A stretch of 64,000 nt of DNA from Cordilura impudica (Eukaryota > Arthropoda > Insecta > Diptera > Scathophagidae), in the NCBI GenBank assembly GCA_963682025.1, contig OY821520.1, positions 179,308,626 through 179,372,625 on the forward strand. The letters run 5' to 3'. Positions within the stretch are counted from its first letter, which is position 1, and every line of letters starts with the position of its first letter. Positions 1 through 11,175 of this stretch are shown in pieces. A program made the position numbers and the translations under genes. The notes beneath the pieces were generated by a model. It made no database searches. It was not told the DNA's origin and was given only the letters and a program-made list of their open reading frames with translations.

Positions 1-356
1 AGTCTTAAAAAGCAAACTAGAAGTGATAGAAAGCGGCCCCCCAGTAGCGTGCAGCAAAAAGGACGGCATTACGTGCCAGCCAGCTATCCAAAGGAAAGAG
101 AACAAAACAGCAGGATGCAGCTAATATTATTGTAAGTTAAGATATTGTAATAGCTATAAATTTGATAAATAAATCTAAAGATACAACAATTTCTTATAGA
201 ACATAGTTTCATAAATTGTTATAATAACACGAGATACATAAATAACGGAAATAATTGTAGTAGAAAAATATATATTCCTTTAATCAAAATAAAAATTCTC
301 AATTTATCGTGCTACTCTAATTAAAACCTACTAATCCTATATTTAAATAAATCAAT
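1..356 (+). other. E1 leader region upstream of gag
   Basis: No coding frame is supported here. The stretch is GC-richer up to about 120 and then AT-rich up to the gag ATG at 357. It does not match the E1 3' LTR (5612-6105), and no TGGCGCC-type primer binding site is visible. It is therefore read as 5' untranslated leader. Confidence 0.6.
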
Positions 357-2408
357 ATGTCAAACCCAGAAAACCTTATACGTCCTTCAGTATTAAACGC
401 AGCAAACACGGATCAGGTGCACAGAACACTAAATATTAATGATCTAAATAATATAATTACTGAAACAACCTCTAGGCTTTTACAGCAAGAATTGCCCGGA
501 TTAATTCAATCCGTATTACACCCAAATCCTAATATAGCTTCCGATCAAGAAATTGAGGAACAATATCGTGGTAACTTTGCAGATTTCGATAAGATACCTG
601 ATATTGTCAAAAGCTTGCGCGAATTTAGTGGTAATCAATCTGAGTTTAACTCATGGCGTAAGAGTGTAGAACGAATCTTACAAATTTATGAACCTTCTAA
701 AGGTACACCGAGATACTACGGTATTCTCAGTGTAATAAGAAACAAGATCGTGGGTAATGCTGATATTGCTCTCGAATCCTATAATACTCCTCTGGACTGG
801 AAATCCATTATTAAGTGTCTTTCTCTGCATTATTCTGATAAGAGGGACTTAGCTACTCTCGAGTACCAAATGATTTCATTAGTTCAAGGGAAATTGTCTA
901 TTCAAGGGTTTTATCAAGTGGTTTACAAACACTTATCAATAATTCTTAACAAACTTGGAAGCTTAGAAGCTTCTAACGAATCTTTAAATTTGCTAACGGA
1001 ATCATACCGCAATAAAGCTCTTGACACATTTATCAGAGGTTTAAACGGCGATTTACCGAAACTTCTTGGTATGAGAGAACCAGCGGATCTACCTCAGGCT
1101 CTCCACCTTTGTCTTACATTGGAAAATCAAAGTTTCCGAGCAAACTATTCTCATAGTTTCAATTATAAAAAAGTTACTCCTCCACTTCCACCTCGCAACT
1201 ACTCCCGTAACTATCAATCGCAACCTATTAACCTAACACCTCGTTTCAACCAACATAATTTCCACCCACAATTAGCTCATATACCCCACGCACAACAAAA
1301 ACCTTTTATGTTCCCGAACCCCGATAATCGCATATCACTAAACAACTATCCTACACAGCCACAAACTAATACAAATAATTACTACCAATTTGATCCTCCA
1401 AGACCTATCCCTCCTAAACCTCAGAATTTACCACAACCTATGGATATAGATAGTAGTTTGCATTCGAAACGTATTAATTATATGAACAGACCACAGCAAC
1501 AGAACATTAACAAAAGACCACCGCCATCAATTGGGAACTCCAATTATAGACCTAAAATACAAAGAAATTTTCACATTGACAACACTTTAGAAACCTATAA
1601 TGATGTTGTCGAAGGTTCTTTCAGCACTGAACAACTCAGCGAAATGTCGTATAGTGAAGACAATATTAACGAGCTCAGCGATATCCATTTTTTTAGAATG
1701 ACGAGCTCTTCGCAACCTTATTTTGAATGTAGAGCAAAGAGCGGCAAAATACTAAAATTTCTAGTTGATACTGGCTCGAGTAGGAATTATATTCAGCCAT
1801 ACATTGTAAAAAAAACCATACCAAATAAAGAAATATTTTTTGCAAAATCAATAGCAGGTAACATTGAAATAAAAGAACATACGTTTGTAAGACTTTTCAA
1901 TATGGAAAAGGAAATAAAATTTTACATTCTCCCAACATTAAAATCTTTCGACGGCATTCTTGGAAACGATTCATTAAAGGAACTCAATGCAATAATTTAT
2001 ACGCGTAACAGTTTTATGCAAATAGGAAATAATATAAAAATAAGACTTAGGCAACATTTTACCCAGGGAATAAATACAATAGCGATTCGTGACAATCATA
2101 TGTCCTTACAACAAAAAGAGGAAATGAAGAGGATAGTTAGCGAATACCTTGAATTGTTTATTGAGCCTAACCAAAAACTGACATGTACAACCAGAGTAGT
2201 TGGCGAAATTCGCACTTCCACAGAAACTCCAGTTTATTCAAAACAATATCCTTATCCAATTGCATTAAGATCCGAAGTTGAAAAACAGATAAAAAAAACT
2301 TACTTGATGATGGTATCATCCAACCTTCACGTTCACCATACAATTCACCAGTTTGGGTTGTGGGAAAAAAAGCAGACTCACTTGGCAACAAACAATACAG
2401 GCTTGTAA
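357..2408 (+). pseudogene. gag-pol: E1 gag-protease with start of reverse transcriptase
   Basis: The open frame has 683 codons. Residues 1 to about 430 are Gag: a helical capsid-like half (conserved REFSGN, RYYGIL and LESYNTPL blocks shared with E2) followed by a Pro/Gln/Asn-rich tail with a PMDID motif and no zinc knuckle. Aspartic protease follows, with the active-site triad DTGS near residue 470 and LGND near 530. The frame then enters the RT linker and leaves it at an A-run near 2290, so the last 40 or so residues are out-of-frame. Gag and protease share one frame here, unlike in E2, because of an extra T in the run at 1688-1694. The ATG at 357 is chosen because it aligns with the E2 Gag start (M-x-N-x-x-NLIRP). 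Confidence 0.85.
1688..1695 (+). other. T-run at the gag/protease junction of E1
   Basis: Seven T are followed by AGA. At the matching place E2 has six T, giving a -1 slippery heptamer. The seventh T here puts Gag and protease in one continuous frame. Confidence 0.7.
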
Positions 2409-3970
2409 TAGACTATAGGAAACTAAATTCATTAACAATTACCGACAGATATCCAATACCTGAAATAAATGATGTTCTTTCACAGCTAGGAGACAGCAAA
2501 TACTTTACGGTCCTAGATTTAAAAAGTGGTTTCCACCAAATCCCCTTAAAAAAATCTGATTTTGAAAAAACTGCATTTTCCATCGCGAATGGCAAATACG
2601 AATTTGTACGCCTTCCCTTTGGTTTAAAAAATGCTCCGGCTATATTTCAACGATACTTAGATGATGTTTTGCATGATCATATTGAAACACAGTTAAATAC
2701 GCTTTCAGTAGCAACACATAGCGACGATAGTTCAGGACAGAACCTCATATTGACTGTCGATACACCAATAAACTGCTTTAAAAATCAAATCATTCTGTAC
2801 ACACATCCTACATTCCAATATAAATTCGAAATTATTTTTCCCCATTACCACCGTCACCATATATTTGAACCGGAATTTACACAAAGCAAACTTATAAATA
2901 TTCTAAAGAAATATCTTTACCCCTCAATTATTAACGCCATCAAAACTTCGGAAAGAAATATCGGAAAAATACAGGAAATTTATCCACAACAATTTAATAA
3001 GCATCGTATTCGATTCACTAGATTCCAAGTAGACGATGTACGAAACGAAGAAGAGCAAAACAAAATAATTATAGATACACACAACAGAGCACACCGAAAT
3101 AGCAAGGAAAACAGACAACAAATTTTGGAAAAATATTACTTTCCAGCCATGTCCAGGAAAATAAAGAAAATAGTAAAACAATGCATTACATGTAAAGAAA
3201 ATAAATATGACAGACATCCCATGAAACCAGCATTAAAAGAAACACCTATCCCAAAATATACTGGCGAAATTATTCATATAGACATTTATAATACGGAAAA
3301 AAATTTAGTATTAACAGCAATTGACAAATTTTCCAAATAAGCACAAGTAAAAATAATAAAATCTAAAGCAACAGAAGATATCAGGCAACCACTTCGTGAG
3401 CTAATATTTATATTCGGAGTACCTAAGTCTATAGTTATGGACAATGAAAAATCTTTTAATTCTTCAACCATTACTTTCATGCTAAAAAACCAATTAAATA
3501 TGGAAATATTTACTGTACCACCTTATTCAAGCAACGTTAACGGACAAATAGAAAGATTTCATTCTACGTTATCCGAAATCATGCGATGTACAAAAATTTA
3601 AAACATTTATAATAATTTTAAAGAATTACTCGAAATTTCTGTATATAAATACAATTGCTCAATACATAGTACAACAGGAAAAAAACCAATTGAATTATTT
3701 TTCGGTAGAAGAGTTAGCACAGACCCTTCGCAGCTTGAAAACGATAGAGTAATAAACATAGAAAAGTTGAAACGAAAACAGGAAATTGACATGCGATACC
3801 ATAACAAAAATAAACAGGAAATAAAAACGTACGAACCAGGCGAAATAATTTTTTCCAAAATAAACACAAGATTAGGAACTAAACTAACCCCAAAATACAG
3901 AAAATAAATAATTAGGGAAGATAAAGGAACATATGTTACTACTGAATCTAATAAAACCATACACAAAAAT
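2298..3970 (+). pseudogene. pol: E1 reverse transcriptase fragment fused to integrase
   Basis: After the frameshift near 2290 the RT fingers and palm are readable: VIDYRKLN at about 2405, then the LDLKSGFHQI block. The frame jumps near 2690, just before where the YxDD box should be, to sequence that in E2 lies after RNase H. The polymerase active site and RNase H are thus deleted. Integrase follows: an HHCC zinc domain (HNRAHR then CITC), the D-D-E core (HIDIY near 3280, VMDNEKSF near 3435, NGQIERFH near 3545) and a C-terminal domain to about 3970. In-frame stops at 3338-3340, 3599-3601 and 3905-3907 cut it. An open frame is intact for 2360-3340. It cannot make active enzyme. Confidence 0.85.
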
Positions 3971-4000
3971 AACATTAAAAGTTAAATTTAATAAATCAAT

Positions 4001-4010
4001 ACATTTTCAG
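4001..4010 (+). promoter_or_regulatory. Probable env splice acceptor, E1
   Basis: A pyrimidine-rich ACATTTTCAG lies immediately before the open env frame, which continues from 4011 with no need of a local ATG. Gypsy-type errantiviruses make env from a spliced RNA, and E2 and E3 have an acceptor at the same relative place. The matching donor was not located. Confidence 0.6.
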
Positions 4011-5586
4011 ATTCCTCCTCCTAAACTACACAAATATCCTATCCCCCTCCAATGCCAAACTTCAAATTCTTAATTACACACTTTCCCACATCGTAACCTT
4101 AACGGAAGGAGAAGCAAAAATACAAGACGGTACATTTAAAATTGTACATATTATAAAGTTAAACGAGTACCAAAGCTTTTTTGGTGAGATATACTCATTT
4201 ATTAACAATAACGATCGCACCGAAAGTATGTTTATACCATCCTTAAAACATGAATTAAAACAAGCTACAGAAATGTTAGAATCATTACAATTAACCGAGG
4301 AAATAAGAAAGAAAAGATCAATAAACTTAATCGGCACTGCATGGAAATATATCGCTGGTTCACCCGACCATGACGATTTCGAATTGCTCAAAGGCAACAT
4401 TAATGAACTTAATTCCAATAATAATAAACAAGTAATAATAAATGAAGGTTTTAGTAAAAGAATAAACGAACTAACAGAATACACAAATAAGATTAATAAA
4501 GTAATAAGAGACCAAAATTCAATTAGCAATGCTGTCATTATAAATATGCAAACTAGATTAAGATTAGTTAAGGAAGAACTACAAAATATTAAATACGCCA
4601 TACAATGGGCGAAAAATAATATAATTAACTCCGTTATACTAAACAAAAAAGAAATAAATATTGTAATTGAAACACTACATAAGGAAAAATTTCCATTTGT
4701 ATCAACAGAAGAAGCACTAGAATTTTCTAATGTAAAAGTTTTATATAAAGATTCAATTGTATTATATGTCATACAGATTCCACTCACTTCTGAAGAAATT
4801 TATGAAAAAATTCTAGTAAAACCAATAAAAAAAGACAATAAAATTATAAACATAGATTTTAAGGAAATTTTAAAACACAAAGAAAAAGTGTTAGCTATTA
4901 AGAGAAATTGTACTATTATTAATACTGTCACAATTTGTAAGAGAGATGATTTAGAAGACATTGTTAACTCTACCTGTATCCCACTTTTTCTAAATGGATC
5001 TCGTCCACACTGCGACATTTCCGATGCTTTCCATACCTCAGCAGTAGAAGAATTAAAACCAGGTACAATAATATTAAATGATTTCCATGGAACAGTAAAT
5101 AACGAATCAATAAATGGAACATATCTAGTAAACTTCTATAATGAATCCATCACTATTAACAATAAAATCTTTCGCAATATGGAAGCTCCAATTATATCAG
5201 CTTCACCACAAATAGTGCAACAATCCCCATTAGAAAAACAATATATCGAAATGCTTTCCCTAGAGAAACTAAACCAATTGCATTTAAATAATATAAGTAA
5301 AATTAAATTTTTAGAGACCGAAGCAATTATTAATAAATCATTAGCCGCTATCATCCTTATTATATTATTATTAACCATAATTTTATCCAGACTGATTTGT
5401 AAAACAAAGGAAAAAATAATATTTCATAATAACTCAACTAGTAAACATACGGGTGAAAATAATGTTGAAAATATCAGATCTACACCAAAATTAGAATATG
5501 TACCAAAAGTTATTTCAGATAATGAACCAATTATCATAATTTCGGGTCCAATTAAACCCCCAAGATTGTCTATTTCCGATGTTTGA
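4011..5586 (+). CDS. env: E1 envelope glycoprotein
   Basis: The frame is open from the splice acceptor at 4011 to the stop at 5584-5586. The first ATG in frame is at 4228 (452 codons), but homology to E2 env starts upstream, so translation probably begins on a joined 5' exon. Visible parts are a dibasic R-K-K-R cleavage-like site followed by a hydrophobic stretch and the SPDHDDFELL block, a coiled-coil-like segment, several Cys and N-glycosylation motifs, and one C-terminal membrane segment (about 5340-5398, Ile/Leu rich) with a charged tail. The overall plan is that of insect errantivirus Env, a class related to baculovirus F proteins. No break is seen in the env frame, although pol is destroyed. 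Confidence 0.85.
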
Positions 5587-5600
5587 GGACAAACATTTTT

Positions 5601-5611
5601 AAGAGGGGAAG
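5601..5611 (+). other. E1 polypurine tract
   Basis: An AAGAGGGGAAG purine run sits directly before the LTR start AGTTG. It serves as the plus-strand DNA primer in LTR element replication. Confidence 0.75.
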
Positions 5612-6105
5612 AGTTGTTAATTAAAATAACTTAAATACGGAAACGTACTAAATAAATAACCTACTTATGAAAATACCTTTTTTCTTTTTCTTAACCAACT
5701 TTTGTATTAAAATAACTTAAATACGGAAACGTACTAAATAAATAACCTACTTATGAAAATACCTTTATTCTTTTTCTTAACCAACTTTTGTATTAAAATA
5801 ACCTAAATACGAAAATGCACTTGTAAAAGAAATATAAATAAAACTTAAAAGTTGCAATATTAACATTATTCGATAATACCAAAACGAGGAAGTAGAAAAT
5901 ATAATTTAACAATTGTGTAAGCAAAATTTTGTAAACAAACTTATAACTTTGCCAATATAAATAAACGTTTAATTTAAGTTATGAATCAGTCAATAATCAC
6001 TTGTCATAAAATATTAATATTAATATTAAACAAATAAACTAAATTTTTGGTATAATAAAAAAATTGGTGTTGTGTTTTTATTTTTTATTAAAACGACACT
6101 TAACT
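5612..6105 (+). repeat. E1 3' LTR (about 494 bp)
   Basis: It starts AGTTG right after the polypurine tract and ends TTAACT, the AGT...ACT ends usual for errantivirus LTRs. The end is inferred from these short inverted ends, because no 5' LTR is available for comparison. It contains AATAAA signals. Confidence 0.65.
5620..5800 (+). repeat. 86-bp tandem repeat inside the E1 LTR
   Basis: The motif ATTAAAATAAC recurs at 5620, 5706 and 5792, giving two nearly identical 86-bp units and the start of a third. It lies in the LTR upstream (U3) part, where tandem regulatory repeats are common. Confidence 0.85.
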
Positions 6106-6114
6106 TATACTAGC

Positions 6115-6840
6115 TGTTTTTACCCGGTCTTGCCCGGGATCCAAAGACCTTTGACTGAAAAGTGGTTCAACTCGAATCACTTTCTGAGTCGATTTAGCGA
6201 TTTCCGTCCGTCCGTCTGTGTGTCCATGTAAACCTTGTAATGAATCTATAGGTCGCAAATATGAATATATTTTGATGAAATTTGGTATATAAGCTTTTAT
6301 CGGCTAAAGGATGATGTGTTGATGTTCAGACCTAGTCCCCATACAAATGACCCCTATGAGAGCCACTTAAATTGCCACAAGATCTAAATTATCATACAGA
6401 TTTTTGTCAAATTGAGTTTGTTTGCGTTTACTACATCTATTTATAATTTTTCCAAAAATAAACCGAATATGGCAATTCCCCATATGGCAACACAGCCCCC
6501 ATATAAAGCTGCTTCCCGATTTTCACTTAAATCTATCAAAAAACAAAAATATTGCACAGATGTTTCTCAAATTTGGTTTGTATATATTTTTTCAAAATAT
6601 ATGTGACTTTACCAAATATGGTCAGGATCGGTCCATTCTTCGACCTAGTCCCCATATAAATATAGCATCCGATATGAACTTTTTCATATCTACAGCCAAA
6701 ACAATTAATAACAATGCCATTCAAATTTGGTTAATGCTTATTTGCTATATCTAATTAGTTGGACCGAAGAGATAGGGTCTCAAAACCATGGTATAGGGTA
6801 TCGTATAGTTAGTCTAGACCGACTATAATTTTCTCACTTG
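6115..6840. repeat. Dispersed intergenic repeat ('acccggtcttgcccggg' to 'tagaccgactataat')
   Basis: The region opens with a hairpin-like CCCGGTCTTGCCCGGG and has a CCGTCCGTCCGTCTGTGTGTCCATG stretch. It has two 'cctagtcccca' blocks (about 6332 and 6643). A second partial copy at 34500-34640 shares 'atcggtccatt...cctagtccccata...gaactttttc' and 'gtctagaccga'. It is noncoding, and the short frames inside are not supported. Confidence 0.6.
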
Positions 6841-7086
6841 TTTTTTTATGAAGTTTATTTATTTTGTAAACATCAAGTCATTTGCAAATTAAAGGAATCA
6901 GAACTTTTAAAAATTGAATTACTTCATTCAATAAGTGATCATCATTGAGCAGAGACGTCAATGGAAAATGAATGCGATGTTCAAAATTGTGCCGCAAGGT
7001 TGCTTTAAGCAACTGATTATTTTATATGTATGTATAGTAGTTATTTCACATACGTAGATAAAATTTATCATAAGACTTTTCACTGA

Positions 7087-7325
7087 GCTGTGTTCCGCGA
7101 GCGAGTCGCGTCCGCGTCCGCGCGTTTGGCAGCTACACTCGTGCAGCCGCACAGTTGTCGTCAACTTATTTTAATCACCGAAATATATTTTTCAGATCAT
7201 TGTAATATTTTAGCTGCGCTGTGTTCCGAAAGCGCGTCGTGTAGGCGCGCCGCTTCCGCGCGTTTGGCAGCCACGCTAGTGCTGTCGCGCAATTGTTAAC
7301 TTATTTTAATTGCGCGCCGCTTCCG
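7087..7325. repeat. GC-rich tandem duplication in AT-rich surroundings
   Basis: Two units of about 120 bp start 'gctgtgttccg(c/a)gagcg' (about 7087 and 7215) and carry 'ccgcgcgtttggcagc'. Part of a third ('gcgcgccgcttccgcgc') ends near 7328. The base content is unlike the neighbourhood. No protein is supported. Confidence 0.6.
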
Positions 7326-7617
7326 CGCACCGAAATGATGGTATTGGAAAGAATACAGATTTTAAATACGTTTATTGCAGCACAGATATTGAGAGCAGTA
7401 TGGGGAATGTGTCCCCTTCTTTTTGGGACCTTTTTTAAAAAATTTGGGGAATTTGTTCATCGTAAAGTTATTTCCCAGTTTGTTGGGGAATAAGTGCATT
7501 TTTTTTTGGGGAATTTGTTCTTTGGGGACTAAGTACTCAGCGCCTGCTTACCATTACAACTACCTATGTTTATGCATGGATTATTTTGAGTGTACGATGT
7601 CTAAGAGTTAAGAATTT

Positions 7618-8340
7618 TAGTTATTCTTGAGCTTTGGGATAAATAGCATTTCTGGTTTTTCCTTCTGGTGCATATACGAAAAGATTGTGGTGGCTCCCAA
7701 CTCTGGAGCAGGCGACATTTAATTGTCTATGAGAAAAACAGGTCCAAGTTGATACCTGCCACCGTAACAGATTGTCTTTTTATATACGTTATGTTAGGAA
7801 AAACTTTTTGTACCATCCCTTGCAATGAAGGAACCAACTGACAAAAGTTTTCTGGTAGGGATATTAATCGTTTCAGGAGCTTCACATTCTCTGGAGCCAG
7901 CTTGTCTTATCCGTTGGGCCTCAAGACGTTGTTGTCTCGTTTCAGGAGTTTCAGATTCCCTGGAGTCAGCTTGTCTTATCTGTTGGGCCTCAAGATATTG
8001 CTGAGTCGTTTCAGGAGTTTCAGATTCCCTGGACTCAGCTTGTTTTATCCTATGCGCCTGAAGACGTTGTTGATCGTTTCAGGAGTTTCACATTCCCTCG
8101 GCTCAGCTTGTCTTATCTGCTGCATTTGTTGACGCACTTGAGTAGATTCAGGCTTTACCGCTTCTCTTAACAAAGCTTGGTTGATCTTTGGGCTTCAAGA
8201 TGTTATTGGGTTTGCGAAGGTGTTTCAGTATTTCTCGACTAATATTGTCTAACTCGTTCAGACTCGATACGAGTTTGGGTCTGATCGGGTTCTCTAGAGT
8301 TCTGTTTAATCTAAGCCTTTTTGCATTTGAGGTAGTACGG
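7618..8340 (-). pseudogene. Helitron Rep/helicase remnant
   Basis: Reading the minus strand, 7618-7800 encodes the C-terminal end of a Pif1-type Helitron helicase: a VTVAGINLD block, then NVACSRVGSHHNLFVYAPEG with the LSRV-like helicase motif, and a short tail. A frameshift lies between the two. Upstream (about 7868-8130) are four copies of a 63-71 bp unit encoding a basic Arg/Glu/Gln-rich repeat of the type EAQRIRQADSRESETPE. Such repeats occur in the N-terminal part of insect Helitron proteins. The Rep nuclease and most of the helicase between these parts are gone. Confidence 0.65.
7868..8130 (-). repeat. Four-copy 63-71 bp coding repeat
   Basis: The unit 'gtttcaggagtttcagattccctgg...cagcttgtcttatctgttgggcctcaaga' recurs at about 7872, 7940, 8008 and 8076. 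On the minus strand it keeps one reading frame of about 22 residues per unit for most copies. Confidence 0.7.
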
Positions 8341-8399
8341 CCTATATGCTATGCTTTCATGTGCAAGTTACAATTGCAAATAGCTCTTTTTCCACCTGC

Positions 8400-9190
8400 A
8401 CAACTCATTTATATAGTGAAAAAGATGAAATGGAAATATTTGTAATAAGTTGCTTTCCAATGTAGCCAAAAGGCGAGATGGAAATATTTGTATGAATTAA
8501 CCTCATCGGAGTAATCCTATAGCGGTAGTCAACCTGTATCTTGTCACCCATGAAATAAATCTGCACTAATTTTGGGGTGTTACAACTCATATAGTAAAAG
8601 TGGCAAGACGGGAATATTTGTAATAGGTTGATTCACAATATTTATTTCATAATGGTGTAAACTCAAGAGTAGTAAGTAAAGAGATTTATGCACAAAATTT
8701 TAGGGCAATGCATTGAAAAATTAAAATATGTTAACAAACACTAAAAGCGTATATAGAATATTAAAAAAAGTGGGCATGACCGATAAAAATATATGACGAC
8801 CTTGCCTGGGATATGAGAATAATGTGCAGTAAATCCGAGCGAAACCCGTAAAAAAAATTAAAAAAAGTGGGCGTAAAAGTAGGCGTGGCCGATAAGAAGC
8901 ATATGGTGACCTTACCTGGAGTACAGAGATCGTGCGTACCAAATTTCAGAAAAATCCGTTAACAAATAAAACGTTGTATAGCGAACAAATATACCAAAAA
9001 CAGAAAATGAATTGTACATAAAAAGTGGGCGTAAGAGTAGGCGTGGCTAATAAAAAGTATATGGCGACATTTCCTGGGGTATAGAGATCATGTGTACCAA
9101 ATTTCAGAGAAATCCGTTGAAAAATAAAAATTTGTATAGTGGTCAAACAAACAAACAGAATATGAATTTTATACCTATACATATATAGAT
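8400..9190. repeat. Dispersed 'aaaagtgggcgtggccgat' repeats
   Basis: Three diverged copies begin with gtgggc(gta..tagg)c(g/a)tgg/acc near 8770, 8868 and 9024. Each is followed by 'atatggcgacctt.cctggggta.agagatc.tgtgtaccaaatttcagaaaaatccgtt'. A smaller 'gatggaaatatttgtaataag' motif repeats at 8426, 8479 and 8607. No coding content is seen. Confidence 0.6.
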
Positions 9191-9272
9191 TATTTATTAT
9201 TAACACTTAAAATTAAAAATATCAGGTTATTACATAGATACATAGATCATAAAAATCGATGAACGCATAAAT

Positions 9273-10954
9273 TTATTTTCGTTTGTTTGCTCCCTTTAAT
9301 TTCTTGCGTGGTGGTTCGCCTACTTGTTCAGAGTCTGTATCGGATGAGGATCTGTCTTCATCTGGAAAAAAATCAACTGTTTTTAATCAGTCAAATAACT
9401 TCAATTTTGTGACTTACCCTCGGAGGAAACTTCCATTGCATATTTTTTTTTTCATCTTCATTGTCGAGATCGTACGTCTTTTGCGACCACCAACAAATTT
9501 CAGCCACCAGCGAGTCGAGCCTTTTGCCTTTATATTGCGTTTCCATGGGCATGGCGACTTGATGGAAGCGCTCGCCATGCTCATCCGACTCTGAGGCTAG
9601 CTGATTGCTGATGTAATCGAGATGGTGATGCAAGAAGTGAATTTTGAGAGACATCTTCACTCCAATTTCCTGAAAGTATTCCAACTCTTGGTCACAAGAG
9701 CGCGGTAATTGTGTGCTCGCCTACTTCCCAAAAAAAATCGTATCACTTTCTTCACTGCCCTCCACGCAAGGTAATCATTACTAACTAAAGCGTCTTTAAA
9801 TTTTTTTGATTTCATGAGCTTCCGTATATCGGGCCCATTCAGAAGACCTTCCTTTAATTTTGCTTCGCTGATTCGTGGGAAAATATTTTTCAAACAATCA
9901 AGAATTTTCGGTTGCTTCATGGAGAGGGGGCATGAGGACGTTATCCATTGACACGAGTAGATCATTTACGCAGTTGTGTCCTTTATCCGTTGGATCTCGA
10001 GCAAGCCAGTCATGCGTTTCGTATTGGTTTCCTTTAAATCGGGTATCCCACAGACACAGGAAACACATGTGTTTCTTGGCATCGCCACGACTTTCAGATC
10101 AAAACTGATCCGCCACATGTGATCAGTGTAGCAAACTTTATCCAAAATCATTTTCAGTTAATCGTATGTTTCACTCATATCTGTGCTGTAGCCAATGAAA
10201 AGGCGGCGACACCCGCGGCGTAATTAATGGCCATCGCATCCATCAGTCCCTTTATATCGTGGCAGTAAAAAATGTGTTCCCTTCGTTGAGTGTGAAGTAC
10301 CGTTGGAATGGCAATTTTCGTCTTCGATATCCGGTGACTTTGATATTAGGCTCAAAATTGTTGCCTTCTTTCAAAAGCAGGGCAAGTTTCCTGCTTCACG
10401 TTGAGACAAGTTTAATTCTGCAACAATCTTGTCCATTATTGCTTGTGGTATTGGAATTATTTTGTTCGATGGGCCGGCTTCTGGTATTGGTTCATAGGTG
10501 GAATCGGATTGATCCGTTGTTGCAATAGAAAAATAAGTTTCTCTGTCAGGACTTGGAAGCGGTGGAATTGTTATGTCATCCGAATGCGGAAGAGGTGTTT
10601 GTGCACTTTTAACAGAGATGTAAACTCTTTGTTGAAGGGCTTTACGATTTACTCAATGTATTTTGTCTGCATAAGCATAACAATTGTCGGAATTGTGCTC
10701 TCCTGGATTAGTCCAAATCATTGGTACACCAAAAGAAAGTGAACTGCTTTTTCCTTGGATCTACATGTTAAGAGCATTGTAGTACGTTTTACAAATTTTG
10801 TCTGGGGCCCACGAAATATTTCGGAATCAAAATAAAGTTTAAAAGCACGCTCCACCTGCTCAGTGAGTAATGCAGTATTTGTTGAAAAAGCTCCTTTGCC
10901 ACAAACGTAACAAAATAAATTGAGATTTTCTGGACAATTTGCACTCATTTCCAT
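9273..10954 (-). pseudogene. Decayed copy of a multicopy arthropod protein family (YVCG ... DEHGERFHQ)
   Basis: Minus-strand segments in shifting frames line up, in order, with a large insect family I know only as uncharacterised, repeat-like proteins. They are an N-terminal zinc-type start (FCYVCGKGAF, 10954-10720), an FGVPMIWTNPGEH block (about 10715), CVSCVCG (about 10050), SEAKLKEGLLNGPDIRKLMK (about 9850), FLGSRRAHNY (about 9710), HHHLDY...SDEHGERFHQ (about 9600) and a basic, nuclear-signal-like C-terminus ending at 9273. At least five frame changes or stops separate them. A C2-type zinc N-terminus and high copy number suggest a transposon origin. The molecular role is not known to me. 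Confidence 0.6.
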
Positions 10955-11175
10955 TTTATACTTGTATTACTTTTCGTCACTTTTAAAAAACCGTATTTTT
11001 CGCGTTCGTAGACACTTGTTGAATGACATAAAACGACAATGAACACATATATATACTACGTATTTTTCCATATTTAACCGACAGGTACTCATACAACCAG
11101 GGCTCATACAAATTCGTTTCAAATTTTTTATAACTTTGACTATGACCGTTTTTTCGTTTGTTACCGCAATCATAA

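Larger units (their letters stand above)
1..6105 (+). mobile_element. Errantivirus-like LTR retrotransposon E1, 5' end outside window
   Basis: This is an env-carrying Ty3/gypsy-type element in the order leader, gag, protease, partial RT, integrase, env, polypurine tract and 3' LTR. No 5' LTR or primer binding site is visible in 1-356, so the left end lies outside the window or is lost. Gag, integrase and env resemble those of E2 (18665-27173) at protein level, but the LTRs are unlike each other. The copy is dead. It has a frameshift in the A-run near 2290, a deletion of roughly 0.9 kb that removes most of RT and RNase H (junction near 2690), and in-frame stops in integrase at 3338, 3599 and 3905. 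The gag and env frames remain long and open. Confidence 0.9.

Noticed and set aside
1..356. 5' LTR of E1
   Set aside because: No match to the 3' LTR at 5612-6105, no ACT end and no primer binding site.
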